From Blastobasis lacticolella (lineage: Eukaryota > Arthropoda > Insecta > Lepidoptera > Blastobasidae), in contig LR990059.1 in NCBI GenBank assembly GCA_905147135.1, positions 11,307,001-11,371,000 of the forward strand: a stretch of DNA of 64,000 bases, given 5' to 3'. Of the stretch, positions 53,632-64,000 are shown piece after piece. The position numbers were made by a program, and so were the translations under genes. How positions within the stretch are numbered: the first letter of the stretch is position 1; each line of letters starts with the position of its first letter. The notes below the pieces were generated by a model, which was not told the origin of the DNA, made no database searches, and saw only the letters and a program-made list of their open reading frames with translations.

Positions 53632-53710
53632 TAGCACGTGTAATCTGCGGTAACTGCTTACCATCAGGCAGGGCGTAAGACACTTGTCTGCCACTTGTAC
53701 AAAAAATATC
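53632..53710 (+). mobile_element. retroposon 3' tail
   Basis: ATCTGCGGTAACTGCTTACC, ATCAGGCAGGGCGTAAGACA, CTTGTCTGCCACTTGTACAA then AAAAAT. The same kind of LINE tail as 40801-41100, here on the plus strand. Confidence 0.6.
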
Positions 53711-54262
53711 TACAGTTTTGTAAATAACTGATACAATTCCGTCATAAATACGTAGGTAAAATCGTAGATCCAGAAAACAGAATACAACATTGTTCCGAAT
53801 TTCTCCCGTAATACTTAACAAGAAACACGCGCAGCCTCTATGTTCCCAAACTAAAGGGACTGCTAACCAAAATCCCGACATAAGCTAACACTTCTTTGTG
53901 GTTCCGAGGGAAAGTTCTAAAAAAGTTTTATCAACATCCTTCTATGACGCGGGTTGGCGACCGCGGTAGGGCGCAAGTTTGCTTGTTATCCGGGAAATAT
54001 CACAACAGTCGCCTTTATAGACAAAGTTTGAAGTGCACTATTGAGGTATAGAGTCATTGACAAGTTTGAGGCGTATTGGATGTCATACTTAAGGATCCAT
54101 GTTGTGTCTTTGAAATGTCACTGAGCATGGGGTTACTTAAGGAAATAATTGAAAACGACTTAATTTTTGTGAATTATGTTGCAAACACACGTTACGTTGA
54201 CACAGATAAGTAAACAATACAATTTTCAAAAGTACCCTAGTAGGCTAGAGTACCCTTCCAGA
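53711..54262. other. no gene recognised
   Basis: The minus-strand frame at 53624-53881 overlaps the tail and has no motif. Confidence 0.4.
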
Positions 54263-54420
54263 GGGCCTATCGGCTATCTCAGTGGACAACTGAATTTGAC
54301 ATAAAAAATCTGACACTACTCTAATTTGGTAGACGCTATTGCCAGTTTTCAACGTAGATGACGTGGTGTAGAACTATCTAGTGTCAAATACAGTTGTAAA
54401 TTGAGTTAGCCAATAGCCCC
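54263..54420. mobile_element. MITE 'Y' with about 38-bp inverted arms
   Basis: Left GGGCCTATCGGCTATCTCAG, TGGACAACTGAATTTGAC pairs with right GTGTCAAATACAGTTGTAAA, TTGAGTTAGCCAATAGCCCC as imperfect inverted repeats at the two ends of a 158-bp non-coding unit. No clear target duplication seen. Single copy in the window. Confidence 0.65.
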
Positions 54421-54911
54421 GCTGGTCCAAAGTGGTCCGCTATTACGATACCTGGCTTAGTGTCATTTGATGCTACATGACATTGCGTGAGCTTGGTAGG
54501 AATATTTAGGTACATTAGGTATTATTTTATATTTTCCTCCATCTTCCTTATAAAGAGACTAGGCCTACACAGACGATGAAAAGTAGCTTATGACATTCTC
54601 CGGCATATGAACTATTTCTGGGAAGAAGTACACGTCGATTCGTTACTATGTGAACGACGGACAAATCAACGGACAACACTCACAACTTCATATAGAGTTT
54701 TAGGGTCTCTTTCTCCATCTAACTAAGTATAAAGTTGCTGATCACGATCTGACGGATAGCCTATTTGCCAGATAAAAATAGACAGGTCTTGCGTCTGATT
54801 GAACTGTGAACAGTCCCTTACACTGATAAGTTATGATCTCTTCAGTAGCGTATAACAGTCCACTGCTGAGCTTGAGTTTCCTCCACTTCAGTATCGGGAT
54901 GGAGCCATAAT
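54421..54911. other. mostly unassigned
   Basis: 54845-54875 on the minus strand (CTCAGCAGTGGACTGTTATA) resembles the last codons of RTE-type ORF2 ends. The rest shows nothing recognisable. Confidence 0.35.
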
Positions 54912-55043
54912 CTCCTCACTTGGCAGGCGGGTTGAAGATTGTGTGTAAAATAGATATCAGAAAACGCTGCTACCCATTTTCTGGTCTACGGAGGTGATAG
55001 CTGGTTAACCTCTAGACATTAGTCGCCTTTTATTGACACCCAG
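54912..55043 (+). repeat. dispersed retroposon-like repeat 'L', copy 2
   Basis: TCTCCTCACTTGGCAGGCGG, AAACGCTGCTACCCATTTTC, TGGTCTACGGAGGTGATAGC and ATTAGTCGCCTTTTATTGAC match 2136-2510 without the nested MITE. Confidence 0.55.
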
Positions 55044-55907
55044 TTAAATGGGTTGATGGCATATTCTACAACACATACATTATCTCATATGACATTTTTA
55101 CCATCCCACAAACACTGCCTGTCTGCTTGTAACAACACAAAGTAATTTTTGAAACCAGAATTTTGGTCCTTAATAACTTGTAGTTTGACTAAATTAACTT
55201 CAAAACACTATATTTTAATAAGTTGCACCAAAGTCCACCGCCACACCTAGAACCGAGCCAATGATACCCAGCAAAAGTCGGAGCGCGAAGTTCTTCGTCT
55301 CGGAAATAGAGAAATATTAAATGTAAGTAGCATTTACTTCCAAAGAGCTATTGTACAAATTCCGCCATCCATCGCGAGGAAGTTTCGAATGCACTAAACA
55401 ATTTCCAGTACTCGGCGACTCCTCGTAAAATTCAAGTTAAGTCACTTAAAAAGGGATCTAGTTTAATTACGAGATTTGCTATAATAAATAACGGAGTTTG
55501 TCGCCGTCTTTTGTTTCCTATGGGGCTGCGACGCGATATCGGGCAGAATTTCTTTGGAACAGCTAACTTTGTAGCTGTTATTTGTTTAAAATATGAATCT
55601 GTTTGTACTAATTAGCTTTTCCTCACTCTTATTTCAAGAGTGTGCTGGTCTTACTCGTATTGATTAGAAATCAGTTTTTTTACAATACTAAAACATATAT
55701 TTCTCTCAAAATGGCATCAGGTTACATTGTTATGTATAAACTTTATATATTGTTATAACATTTGAATCCATATTGAGAGCTGGAGTCTGTGGTAGGCTAA
55801 TGGTAACCCGTGTTACAGATCTCCAGGCACCCAACCTCCTGTATCTCTTAGAAATGTTTTTTTTATTTAATGTAGGACTCAAAGCAATATTCAAGCAAAC
55901 AATCCTT
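55044..55907. other. no gene recognised
   Basis: Unassigned, AT-rich. Confidence 0.4.
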
Positions 55908-57235
55908 GCAAAAAAGAAAATACAGTGTGTGTGTGTGTGTATTACAATCGATGATCAAATTTTTCACAAACACACCATAATGTTTAGCTCACTTCGAATA
56001 TCACGACAATAATATATATCGATAAGAAGCGTGTGTCAAAGACACTTGCAGCGTCGCTTTGAGATGGTGAGATTTATGCACCGAGACGCTCTTAAATCTG
56101 AGGGAACGTCGGCGAATACCGACTCAGCGCTCACAACAGCACCGTCTCAAAAGGATAAAATCCAGCGCACGCGAGCCGATGTAACTGTGCCACTGTTGGG
56201 ACGTGCCAACGTTGTATTCGATTCATCGATTCAAAAAGCATCGCAAACTAGATTGATTTGTAGAATTGGTACAATCAAAAACAAAAAATAAAAATGATAA
56301 CACAGTATATGTGTGTGTATTATAAAAGAATCGAATTTTTCACAAACACGCCATAAAGTTTAGCTCGCTTCGAATATGTATTACTCTAAGAAGCGTGTGT
56401 CAAAGACACTTGCAGCGTCGGTTCGGGACGGTGAGATTTATGCACCGAGACGCTCTTAAATCTGAGGGAGCGTCGGTGAATACCGACTCAGCGCTCACAA
56501 CAGCACCGTCTCAAAAGGATAAAATCCTGCGCACGCGAGACGATGTAACTGTGCCAAAGTAGGGACGTGCCAACGTTGTAATCTATTCATCGATACAAAA
56601 GGCATCGCAAGCAGTCGATTCGATCTGTGGATGGATTTGGTACAATCGGTATTTTTTGGTATTCGAGATTGGTACAATTGGTACAATCAAAAACAAAAAA
56701 TAAAAATGAAAACAGTATATGTGTGTGTATTATAATCAAGAATCGAATTTTTCACAGTCACGCTATAAAGTTTAGCTCGCTTCGAATATGTATTACTCTA
56801 AGAAGCGTGTGTCAAAGACACTTGCAGCGTCGGTTCGGGACGGTGAGATTTATGCACCGAGACGCTCTTAAATCTGAGGGAGCGTCGGCGAATACCGACT
56901 CAGCGCTCACAACAGCACCGTCTCAAAAGGATAAAATCCTGCGCACACGAGACGATGTAACTGTGCCAAAGTAGTGATGTGCCGACATTGTAATCGAGTA
57001 CAATTATATTAGAGGTTATATTAGAGGTCTACTTAGAAGCGGGCAACGCATTGGTAGCCCTGGTGTTGCTGATGTCCGTAGGCGGCGGTGACCCACTTTC
57101 CATCGGGTGGCCCGCATGCCTGTTTGTGTGCCGTATAATTCAAAAAACATTTATCGATTCCAAAGGGATCGCAAACACTCGATCCGATCTGGGGATGGAT
57201 AGATATAGGTGCAATTAGTTACCTAGTTAGTTTCA
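55908..57235 (+). repeat. three-unit tandem array of ~0.4-kb repeats
   Basis: Each unit holds a (TG)n stretch, a CACAAACACGCCATAA-type block, GAAGCGTGTGTCAAAGACAC, TTGCAGCGTCG, TTTATGCACCGAGACGCTCT, TAAATCTGAGGGA, GAATACCGACTCAGCGCTCA and GTCTCAAAAGGATAAAATCC. The GTGTGTCAAAG block starts at 56031, 56395 and 56807, giving periods of 364 and 412 bp. Each unit has the same stop-free stretch (QRHLQRRF...RDALKSEG.., NTDSALTTAPSQKDKI), but the periods are not multiples of three. Unit 3 is interrupted by the LINE tail at 57003-57150. Origin unknown. Confidence 0.85.
57003..57150 (+). mobile_element. LINE 3' tail inserted into the tandem array
   Basis: GAGGTCTACTTAGAAGCGGG, CAACGCATTGGTAGCCCTGG, GTTGCTGATGTCCGTAGGCG, CACTTTCCATCGGGTGGCCC, TGCCTGTTTGTGTGCCG, then an A-rich end. 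Same tail as 41733-41870. Array sequence resumes at about 57151 (TTTATCGATTCCAAAGGGAT), so this insertion is younger than the array. Confidence 0.8.
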
Positions 57236-57244
57236 ACGCAGTGG

Positions 57245-57400
57245 CCCTAGCACAAGTGTGTCCGCGACAAAGCTCGCGCCGCGAGAGAGCGTTTGTCTCT
57301 TTCTCTCAATACTAAGACGAAAGAGATAGCAATACCTATGTCGCGCTTTTTCTCGCTTATCGCGAGCGATAGCAACTTGCGCTTGGCCTACAGGTGAAGT
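57245..57400. repeat. imperfect inverted repeat, possible MITE
   Basis: CTAGCACAAGTGTGTCCGCG, ACAAAGCTCGCGCC is loosely mirrored by CTTATCGCGAGCGATAGCAA, CTTGCGCTTGGCC. Both sides are rich in CGCGAG and separated by GAGAGA/TCTCTTTCTCTC sequence. Single copy here. Confidence 0.4.
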
Positions 57401-58239
57401 AATATACTAAGTTTCGAAGATCTTAACAAAATGTGCCCAGTAGGTATTCTTACAGACTATATTTATGAAAAGAAAAATAAACTTCCTTAATCCTAATTTA
57501 TTTTAATGTTTCTGGCTGGGCAACCTTTAAGCCTTTAGATCATTAAGCCAAATCGTTATTTTTCAGAATAGAATGATTATTATTAGGCTGAGTATCGGGG
57601 TTGCTAGGTTATATAAATAGGTAACTGTACTTACTTTAAAACTGGTATTTTGACATCGATACCTACTTAACACCTACTTAAATCAAATCCACTAGAATTA
57701 ATACTCTAGAAAATCATATAGCGTCAAAGCGGTCAAAAATCGATAACCTCGTATGCTTTTGCGTCGATCTCCGGTTAAATCGAATCACATCTGCCCATCC
57801 CTATTCCATAGCCGAGGCTCGATCCGGACACCCGACGATTTATATCATCCGAGTCACCGCTTTTATTTAACTTGCACCCCTTTAAATGTTTTCAACACGG
57901 AAGTCAGGTCACACAATGGCTGGTGCCAAGATAAGACTGGATTGTCACAACATTACCTATTCAGACTGTGGGTAGCACAAACCAGCGGAGAGATTATGTG
58001 CCGTGGCCGTTTAGGTTCCTCTTTTGTCTGTGTCGGTTTCACTATAACATCAAAGTAAAACGGAAATAACAAAAATTAAGATGTTCCTTTTATATACCTA
58101 CTACTTAAAACTTAAATATCAAACGAGCAGTAATTTGATGATAAGGGGTAACAGTCGCCCATAACAACTACAATTCATGCACTTAGGTTTGCTTTGAATT
58201 CGCTTGTATGGTCCATGGACATCGTTTGTGTGTAATAGA
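57401..58239. other. no gene recognised
   Basis: The 101-codon frame at 57753-58058 has no motif. 57790-57810 (CATCTGCCCATCCCTATTCC) is the complement of the AGGGATGGGCAGA motif at 63309, perhaps an element end. Confidence 0.35.
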
Positions 58240-58345
58240 AGTAATAGAAGTGTCATTAGAGGTAGACAATGCATTGGTGACGCTGCGGATATCGCTGATG
58301 CAATAGACAGCCCGTCATAACTGCTATCGTATAAAAATTACCTAA
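58240..58345 (+). mobile_element. retroposon 3' tail, eroded
   Basis: GTGTCATTAGAGGTAGACAA, TGCATTGGTGACGCTGCGGA, ATCGCTGATGCAATAGACAG and TATCGTATAAAAATT follow the 57003-57150 tail with deletions. Confidence 0.55.
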
Positions 58346-59107
58346 AACGAACAAATTATTTTATCACCCTAACTATGACTACAGTTTGATTACAGAAACG
58401 TTAGCAAATGCTGATTCGATCAATTCGAAATCGAGCAATTCTTATATTAAACCTTTATATAGCAAGTGGTAAGTAGCCGTCGAGAAAAACGAATATACTA
58501 TTCTCATCAAAATAGTTATACAAATGGTTTACCTTGGTACACCAACGGAAACATTCACGGCACAATTCCTACATGGGGTGGCCAGAGATGTACACGGAAC
58601 CATACATCTACATTTTGCCTATTTAACAGACATTCGAACGTGGGCAAGCAATCTCCGTATTTCGAACATGCCATTAGTTCACCGAGTAGTATTCACAAGA
58701 CCATCCAAGCGGATAGGCAAAGGCGGCGGTGAGCAAAGGTACACGTCACTGCTTTGTCGAGTGAGCCATCGCTAATGAAGATGGCTGACTGGACGCAATC
58801 ACTGATCATCCTTTGACGTGATCATATCACGGCGGCATCGTTATATTTGAGTGGACGTAGTTATCTCTATGACTTAGCTTTCAATCATCAGCGAGAAATA
58901 TACAGTAACTAGTTTAATGACCAATATTTTATTATTATTATTTTTTTACATCAGGTTACAACCAAAAACAGATTGACATAACACGCAATAATACACATTA
59001 TGATGGAAATATTACTTTTTTTTATACAATACAATACTGGTTGTAATTAGTCTTGCTTCCCAAACTAGGAATATCCTGTGCTATGGGAAATAGTTATTCC
59101 CACAAAA
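58346..59107. other. unassigned; overlapping open frames
   Basis: 58466-58775 (+) is open in two frames (88 and 83 codons) without recognised motif. The remainder is AT-rich. Confidence 0.3.
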
Positions 59108-59572
59108 CTAGGCTATATTAAAAACAGTATTTTGATAGGCCGTGAACAGACAAGCCAATTTCAGTATCCAACTTAGTTTCTGATTTTGTTCTCTAGGTAA
59201 CCTACATGTGTGTGTGCGTGTGTGTGTGTATGTGTGTGCGTGTGTGATTTTTTTAGTATCATTTATGAGTTTAGATAATTTGAGTAGAGATTCCGTATTT
59301 GCATAATCTAAGCAAAGTAGCCACACTGTGATTTTGTCTTTCACCTGGAATAATGGTAAGCTATAGAAATTTAGTTCTTTATTCAGCCTATTGTACAGTA
59401 TCGGGCTTAGAACTTGATACTGTCTCCGCGCAAAAGCGGACCGGTGTGTGGTGGAGGTGCAAACCCGCAGACACCTACGTAAGATGTAGAGTTGTCTAAC
59501 TGTAAGAACTTTACTTTCAGTATAGAGAGTACTCGTGGAGTACAGACTCAAGTTTAGCAAGTCTTGCTTCAT
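59108..59572 (-). mobile_element. LINE ORF2 C-terminal segment, 154 codons open
   Basis: The longest open frame in the window. It contains LYTESKVLTVRQLYILRRCL, then SAFARRQYQVLSPILYNRLN and KELNFYSLP, matching from memory the ORF2 end of a lepidopteran jockey/CR1-type LINE (K-x-L-T-V-x-x-L-Y; R-R-Q-Y-x-x-x-x-P-x-x-Y-N-x-L-N). After about residue 105 the frame runs through a (GT)n microsatellite (59203-59248), read as HTYTHTRTHT, so its C-terminus is not native. 5'-truncated and lacking the reverse-transcriptase domain; not a host gene. Confidence 0.75.
59203..59248. repeat. (GT)n microsatellite
   Basis: GT-rich tract with CG and AT interruptions, inside the LINE remnant. Confidence 0.9.
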
Positions 59573-60497
59573 ACAAAATCACATGTAGAGGTGGGACGCC
59601 CCGCGAACGATGTCGCGTCAAGTCCACTAGTTAATTTATAAAGTATCAAAAGTGGCCTTCGTTCGACCTTTACATAGGACGAGTTGTTACTAAAACCGCC
59701 TAGCCCACCAAACATAACCAATTGACGAATTGACGATGCAATCAACGCTCCTAGCCTTTTCCACACGGCACCGCAGCCAAAATCAAAGAGCACCTCTGAC
59801 TTGGCCATGGGCTGGATTGAGTGGAATCAGACCGGATGGGGATTGAGCAGCGTATACGGCCACTAATGAACAGACAGTCACAATCATCGTGCCACATAGC
59901 CACGAGCCTTTCGAGTTTCGACCATTAATTGACGTCACACCACCGTTGTTCCACAGAGCGGGGCCGTAGCCTGCGCTTTATTAGTGACTAGCTTACCGCG
60001 ACTTTGTCAGCGTAAAAATCGGTTCTATTGTTGTGCTGTAGGAACTACATTGATTTTGAAGACAAAAATCCTCCTACGTGTCAATTATCTGAGTGCCAAA
60101 TAGGTCAAATAAATAATAGATTTTTGAGTAAGCATAAATAATTAAAATCTAGTGTTGTGGTGATCTAGCAACTAGCAACAATAATTTTTTCATTCATTCA
60201 TTGAAATATGCGAACATCAAACTTTCATATTTATAATATTAGAGGATAGTTAGACCAGGATTTCCAGTACAACATCTAATGAGATAGTCTCTTTGCCATA
60301 GGATTAGGAGAAGGAGTGGTGCCTTCCCATTTGAAAAAAGTTGACCTACTAATAACCTTTTCTAGTCAAAAGTTCCTAAAGGACATGATATTACGAAAGC
60401 TACAGATATTTACAATGTGTGCGTGTCGTTTGCCGTTTACAAAATTGATGCAGGATGTAATGGATGCAGGTGCTTTCACGAGAAAGAACTTTCATCT
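59573..60497. other. no gene recognised
   Basis: The minus-strand frame at 59569-59808 and plus-strand frame at 60316-60579 lack motifs; the latter runs into the MITE copy that follows. Confidence 0.35.
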
Positions 60498-60617
60498 GGG
60501 CCCTCTTTTTGAATCACTCGTCTCGATTCGAACGGTTTTCTATATTGATTTTCAACATGATAAATTATTGAATTTTTGAATCCCGAACATTGATTTGTGA
60601 TTTAAAAATATAGCACC
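60498..60617. mobile_element. palindromic MITE 'W', copy 2 (left half)
   Basis: GGGCCCTCTTTTTGAATCAC, TCGTCTCGATTCGAACGG, then ATTTTCAACATGATAAATTA and TTGAATTTTTGAAT match the first half of 37770-37988. The right arm is missing. Confidence 0.65.
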
Positions 60618-60759
60618 TGGTCTCATTTAGCGTCAAGGTCAGCTTGACGATGTTCCTCAAAGTCGCGTCCTTGTCACTACACATGCCAGGGCCATTCAGA
60701 CTGTTGTGCTGCCAAATCTTCCCATTGGGAGGACTCAGAGGCCTCAATAAAATATATAA

Positions 60760-60980
60760 ATACAAAGTAAGCAATGCTTGTTTTATGTGTTTTAGATAAC
60801 TAACAAACTACTTATATACTTTAAAATAATTACCTATTATACTAATAACACCCAGACCCGTAACCCAGACAGTAACAGAAATTAAAATTCATCATTTCAA
60901 TTTCTGCTCGGCCGGGAATCGAACTCGGGACCTCTTCGTGGCAGACCGGATGTTAACCATCTGAACCAGTGAGGTCATCA
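60760..60980 (-). mobile_element. tRNA-derived SINE, copy 3
   Basis: The plus strand has AAAGTAAGCAATGCTTG, ACAAACTACTTATATACTTT, ACACCCAGACCCGTAACCCA, TTAAAATTCATCATTTCAAT, CGGGAATCGAACTCGGGACC (box B complement) and CTGAACCAGTGAGGTCATCA (box A complement). Collinear with 34259-34517, but the poly-A/GGCTAGATGGC end is cut. Confidence 0.8.
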
Positions 60981-62009
60981 TAATCAATGGACATCGATTT
61001 TCTCAATCAATCGATATTCTTTATTTGAGATTTCTGTACGAACGATACAATTTACTTTGATATACTGTATGAAATATGGATGATTATAAGGTACCATTCA
61101 GACATGCTGATACCACTACAAACTAAATAGTATGCCGACTATATTCATAATTAAATCGCACACAACTCGTGTAGGCCAAAACACGGACTCCAAAATGAGA
61201 TAATATATGTTCGTGTAAGAAGTTCGCATGAAGTTGGAAACGTGTGGTCCAACGAGGAAGGGTTAATTAAATTAGCTGTCAGAAACTTGGAGACTTTCGG
61301 CAAAAATAGTTGGAATGCACGAATCTCTGGGATACAAAACTTCGTCTCTGAACTTGTGTGTCATAATCATTTACAGAATCCAACTTGTCTGTTCACGAGC
61401 CAGAATCAGAATTAACATGCAAGCTTGTAAAAACACTATTTCATTGGGGGATTTTTCAGACTACTTTTAAAAGTAAAAAGTATAGTTCCAAGTGCCTCAC
61501 TAGATGGCTCTGCTAAGACAAGGTTCTTAATTAATGAATTTGGTAACCTAAGTAACTTGGAGAGGTGTTTCGTGAAAAGATACATAGTTCTAGTACCTTT
61601 TCTGAGAAGAAAGAAAATGTCTACATTTTTATACGGTCTCGTTTTGATTTATTTTTGAGAATCGTGTCTATGCAACGCCATCTCTTGCATTCATTTGAAC
61701 TATTTTTTCTTCTTTTAATCGGCTCTCTGAAAATCTTCCATCCAATCATACTGGAGCAGCGAAGCCTAGCGTAATACATAATTCTACACAACACAGTACC
61801 AGTGTATTAAGCAGCGAATTATTGGCTCTTGTAAATGTTGAATGAGGAATATAATAACAATCAACTTAATCACAGTAGGAATGTACAATACACAATTTAC
61901 TTCAACTAATTTGGCAATTGGAAATATGTTTCAATTTCGTGAATACATACGATTTTGGTTATAAAGTTGTACATATTTAGGCGGTAAATAATGCACGTCG
62001 GTTAGTTCG
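60981..62009. other. no gene recognised
   Basis: AT-rich. The 69-codon frame at 61565-61774 has no motif. Confidence 0.4.
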
Positions 62010-62083
62010 GGTTGTACAATGGAGGAATTTTTCGAGGCGAATAAAGTGTAAGTCAGAGTTTAGTCCATCGACTCGATAAGAAG
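62010..62083 (+). repeat. dispersed repeat 'P', copy 3 (internally shortened)
   Basis: GGTTGTACAATGGAGGAATT, TTTCGAGG, then GCGAATAAAGTGTAAGTCAG and AGTTTAGTCCATCGACTCGA, ending TAAGAAG. The middle of copies 1 and 2 is deleted. Confidence 0.6.
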
Positions 62084-62649
62084 TTCAGGTTCGTAGAGCG
62101 TAGACTCTGTCCCACGCGTTTAATTAAGTAAATACAAGTAGATATCAAAACTATCTTGGCTAGTGTACAATGTCCTACAGCCCATACAAAAAGCTTGTCC
62201 TTTACGCTCATTTCTACATGGACACCCATATTATCGGTAGGGGGTCTCTACTTCCTACATAAAAAAGCAAAAGTTGAACATTTGCATTTCATCGTAATTC
62301 GTATTACAAGCACATTCGCAATACATCCTGCGAAATTCCATTACAATGCCAGCACCCCGCGTCTCCCCTTAATTACCTCAAGGTCATAAGAAACACGAAC
62401 AAAGGGTTATTACCCACCTCAAAGCTACGTCGTGCCGTAAAATCTCACCCAAACGTTAGAATAGGTGTTCCACAGTGTTACGTGAAAGTTTCTCGAATAT
62501 TCATTTCGTTCATTTCATTTCGCGTATTTATCAGCATTTCAAGTAAAATGGTAAAATTCATATTTATTTATAAATGGTATGTTGATTGTTATAGGTATGA
62601 CGGATCTTATTTTCGAGAACAGGAGTTGGATGCTGTCCGTAAGCGTATT
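62084..62649. other. no gene recognised
   Basis: Frames at 62156-62389 and 62482-62718 are open without motif; the latter runs into a MITE. Confidence 0.4.
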
Positions 62650-62848
62650 TGCCATCTTTTTGAGCCGCTCGCCTCGAGTCGAATAGTTTTCAATTTTTAT
62701 TTTCGGCATAAAATTTGAATATTTTGTTGCATGTCTGTATCCTTTCGATGTTGTCAATGAAATTAAATATACACATTGAATTTTTCAAGCAAAAAATCAC
62801 AATGGAAAATTGTTCGATTCGAGACGAGTGGTTCAAAATTAGAGCCTA
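62650..62848. mobile_element. palindromic MITE 'W', copy 3
   Basis: Left CTTTTTGAGCCGCTCGCCTC, GAGTCGAATAGTTTTCA pairs with right AAATTGTTCGATTCGAGACG, AGTGGTTCAAAATTAGAGCC. About 199 bp, with about 37-bp arms, matching 37770-37988. Confidence 0.7.
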
Positions 62849-63595
62849 AGTTCCTCTCGGCTGCATTCGTAACTGAATTTCGCAACTGCAGAATCTTTCA
62901 CCTTGTGTGGAAATTAGACGTAATACATTTTAACCTTAAAAACGTAAAGGTTCACAAACAAACCCCACAGCTAAACAGTCACCCAAATCAGAATAATCAG
63001 GACACACACGCAAGAACAAAGCAACTCAGTTTTCAGGTCACTGCTAGGCTAATGCTTGGTACGGGATTACGCGGGCACCGAAATCCCGGAATCCTTTTCA
63101 CCTGTTCCCTAAGCACAGCGAAAGGGCGGGATTCGAACTGAGATTTCGACTTTCATATAATTTCTATAGATAAGTTATATAGGTGTTATTCGCGGTTATT
63201 CCCCGAGTCATATCTAATAATCTCTAACGTTGATGTTATTATAATTGTTTTATTTTATTTGTTCCTCACAGTCTTGACTCGAATTGCGAAGGCAGACGCT
63301 CTTTTTATTAGGGATGGGCAGAGACCACATTGCATACGTACAGCAAAAGCAGTTATTTTTTGAAGTCCTGATTTCCGCAGTACACTTTTACGTGGGGTCT
63401 TTTCTGAGCTTCAGTCGTGTTGACAGTCCAGCCCAAATCCAGTAAGCTCACGTGACGTCCACTGGTTTTTTTACCTTTGTATCTGGCTTGGAAATTATTT
63501 TTTTATTTTTTACTTGGATTAGGTACCATACTTTCAGATGCCTTTGAGTTAGTATGGCCACATGCAACATCACATGTGACTTGTGGTATTACGGT
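62849..63595. other. no gene recognised
   Basis: 63105-63145 (GGGCGGGATTCGAACTGAGA) includes a box-B-like sequence on the minus strand with no box A. 63305-63320 carries AGGGATGGGCAGA. Otherwise unassigned. Confidence 0.35.
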
Positions 63596-63770
63596 TTAAG
63601 GCAGTCCGCACATGACGCAACACGGACGCGACAGCGACGCGACGGAGACATGCAGGATGCATGCAGGACGCATGTAGGACGCAGGACGCATGCAGGACGC
63701 ATGCAGGATGCATACAGACACATGCACGACACCTGCAACACACATACACACACGACACAATTTGTGTCAT
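63596..63770. repeat. GCATGCAGGAC minisatellite and CA-rich tract
   Basis: 63649-63715 consists of tandem GCATGCAGGAC/GCAGGAC/GCATGTAGGAC variants (about 7-11 bp each). A CA-rich tract follows to 63760, after GACGCGACAGCGACGCGACG. Open frames on both strands (up to 135 codons) are repeat artefacts. Confidence 0.8.
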
Positions 63771-64000
63771 ATGTAATGCAGGGACCCACGATTTTAGTGT
63801 CTTGTCAGTACAATTTCGATTCAATATTTAATCTGCATTCTAACGTTGCGTTATTAATGTTGTTACCTACAATGCTAATTTCACGATTTGAAAATAATCA
63901 CGATTTGAAACGAAATAAATCAAGTGTACAATGTAAAATAAATAATCTAAAATGCAGGTAGGAAAACCGCAGGGCGGCTCTGGCCCTGCCAAAGCGGCCG
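63771..64000. other. no gene recognised
   Basis: AT-rich to 63960, then GC-rich at the window edge (CCGCAGGGCGGCTCTGGCCC), which may begin another feature outside the window. Confidence 0.4.

Noticed and set aside
56031..56974. Open frames in the tandem units as a repeated-domain protein
   Set aside because: Periods of 364 and 412 bp put each unit in a different frame and a stop follows the core; better treated as a tandem DNA repeat.
55908..57235. CRISPR array
   Set aside because: Units are 0.4 kb, only three, without short repeats and unique spacers; the genome is eukaryotic.
57790..57810. AGGGATGGGCAG motif pair (57790 and 63309) as ends of one hAT element
   Set aside because: About 5.5 kb apart with several unrelated complete elements in between and no matching flanking duplication found.
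63554..63961. 135-codon frame (+) and overlapping minus frames
   Set aside because: They run through a minisatellite and CA repeat, with both strands open; no domain.

Overview
This window looks like a stretch of animal nuclear genome, most likely from a moth or butterfly (Lepidoptera). It is AT-rich. No continuous open frame is long enough to be a complete gene, and I see no rRNA gene, true tRNA gene, operon or CRISPR. The order-level call rests on recognising, from memory, many repeat types common in lepidopteran genomes: jockey/CR1-like LINE 3' ends, RTE-like LINE ends, tRNA-headed SINEs, Helitron-like ends and many short palindromic MITEs. No species can be named.

The only support for a host gene is one 47-nt segment at 37673-37719. 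It has a pyrimidine-rich acceptor, a GTGAGT donor and a single open frame. If it is real, much of the window is intron of a large plus-strand gene. A weaker 24-nt microexon-like segment lies at 2845-2868.

Layout. 0-9 kb: a LINE 3' end, two copies of a TCGTACGAC MITE (one nested in another repeat), a Helitron-like end, a hAT-type non-autonomous element with an 8-bp target duplication (4561-5424), an inverted-repeat element carrying a SINE with a 13-bp duplication (5553-6037), and a decayed RTE-like LINE (8.4-8.8 kb). 9-26 kb: mostly unassigned sequence with LINE tails, SINE fragments (one with a perfect 14-bp duplication at 18467-18662), MITEs, and a 22-bp perfect hairpin at 24525. 26-36 kb: a reverse-transcriptase remnant with the YADD motif, a near full-length SINE (30876-31138), a LINE tail inside a 40-bp target duplication (33127-33370), another RTE end and a tRNA-derived SINE. 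36-43 kb: the candidate exon, palindromic MITEs, a SINE head beside a Helitron-like end, and two LINE ORF2 ends. 43-55 kb: a 61-nt hairpin (45438), a decayed mariner-like element with ITRs, TA duplication and transposase relics (48891-49827), and further SINE and MITE copies. 55-64 kb: a three-unit tandem array of about 0.4-kb units interrupted by a LINE tail, a 154-codon LINE ORF2 end, and further copies of families seen earlier.

The elements do not form a pathway. They record repeated waves of transposition: many 5'-truncated LINE tails, SINEs that probably used RTE machinery, and non-autonomous DNA elements. Family assignments come from pattern memory without a database search. The structural observations (inverted repeats, target duplications, shared blocks between coordinates) can be read directly in the sequence.
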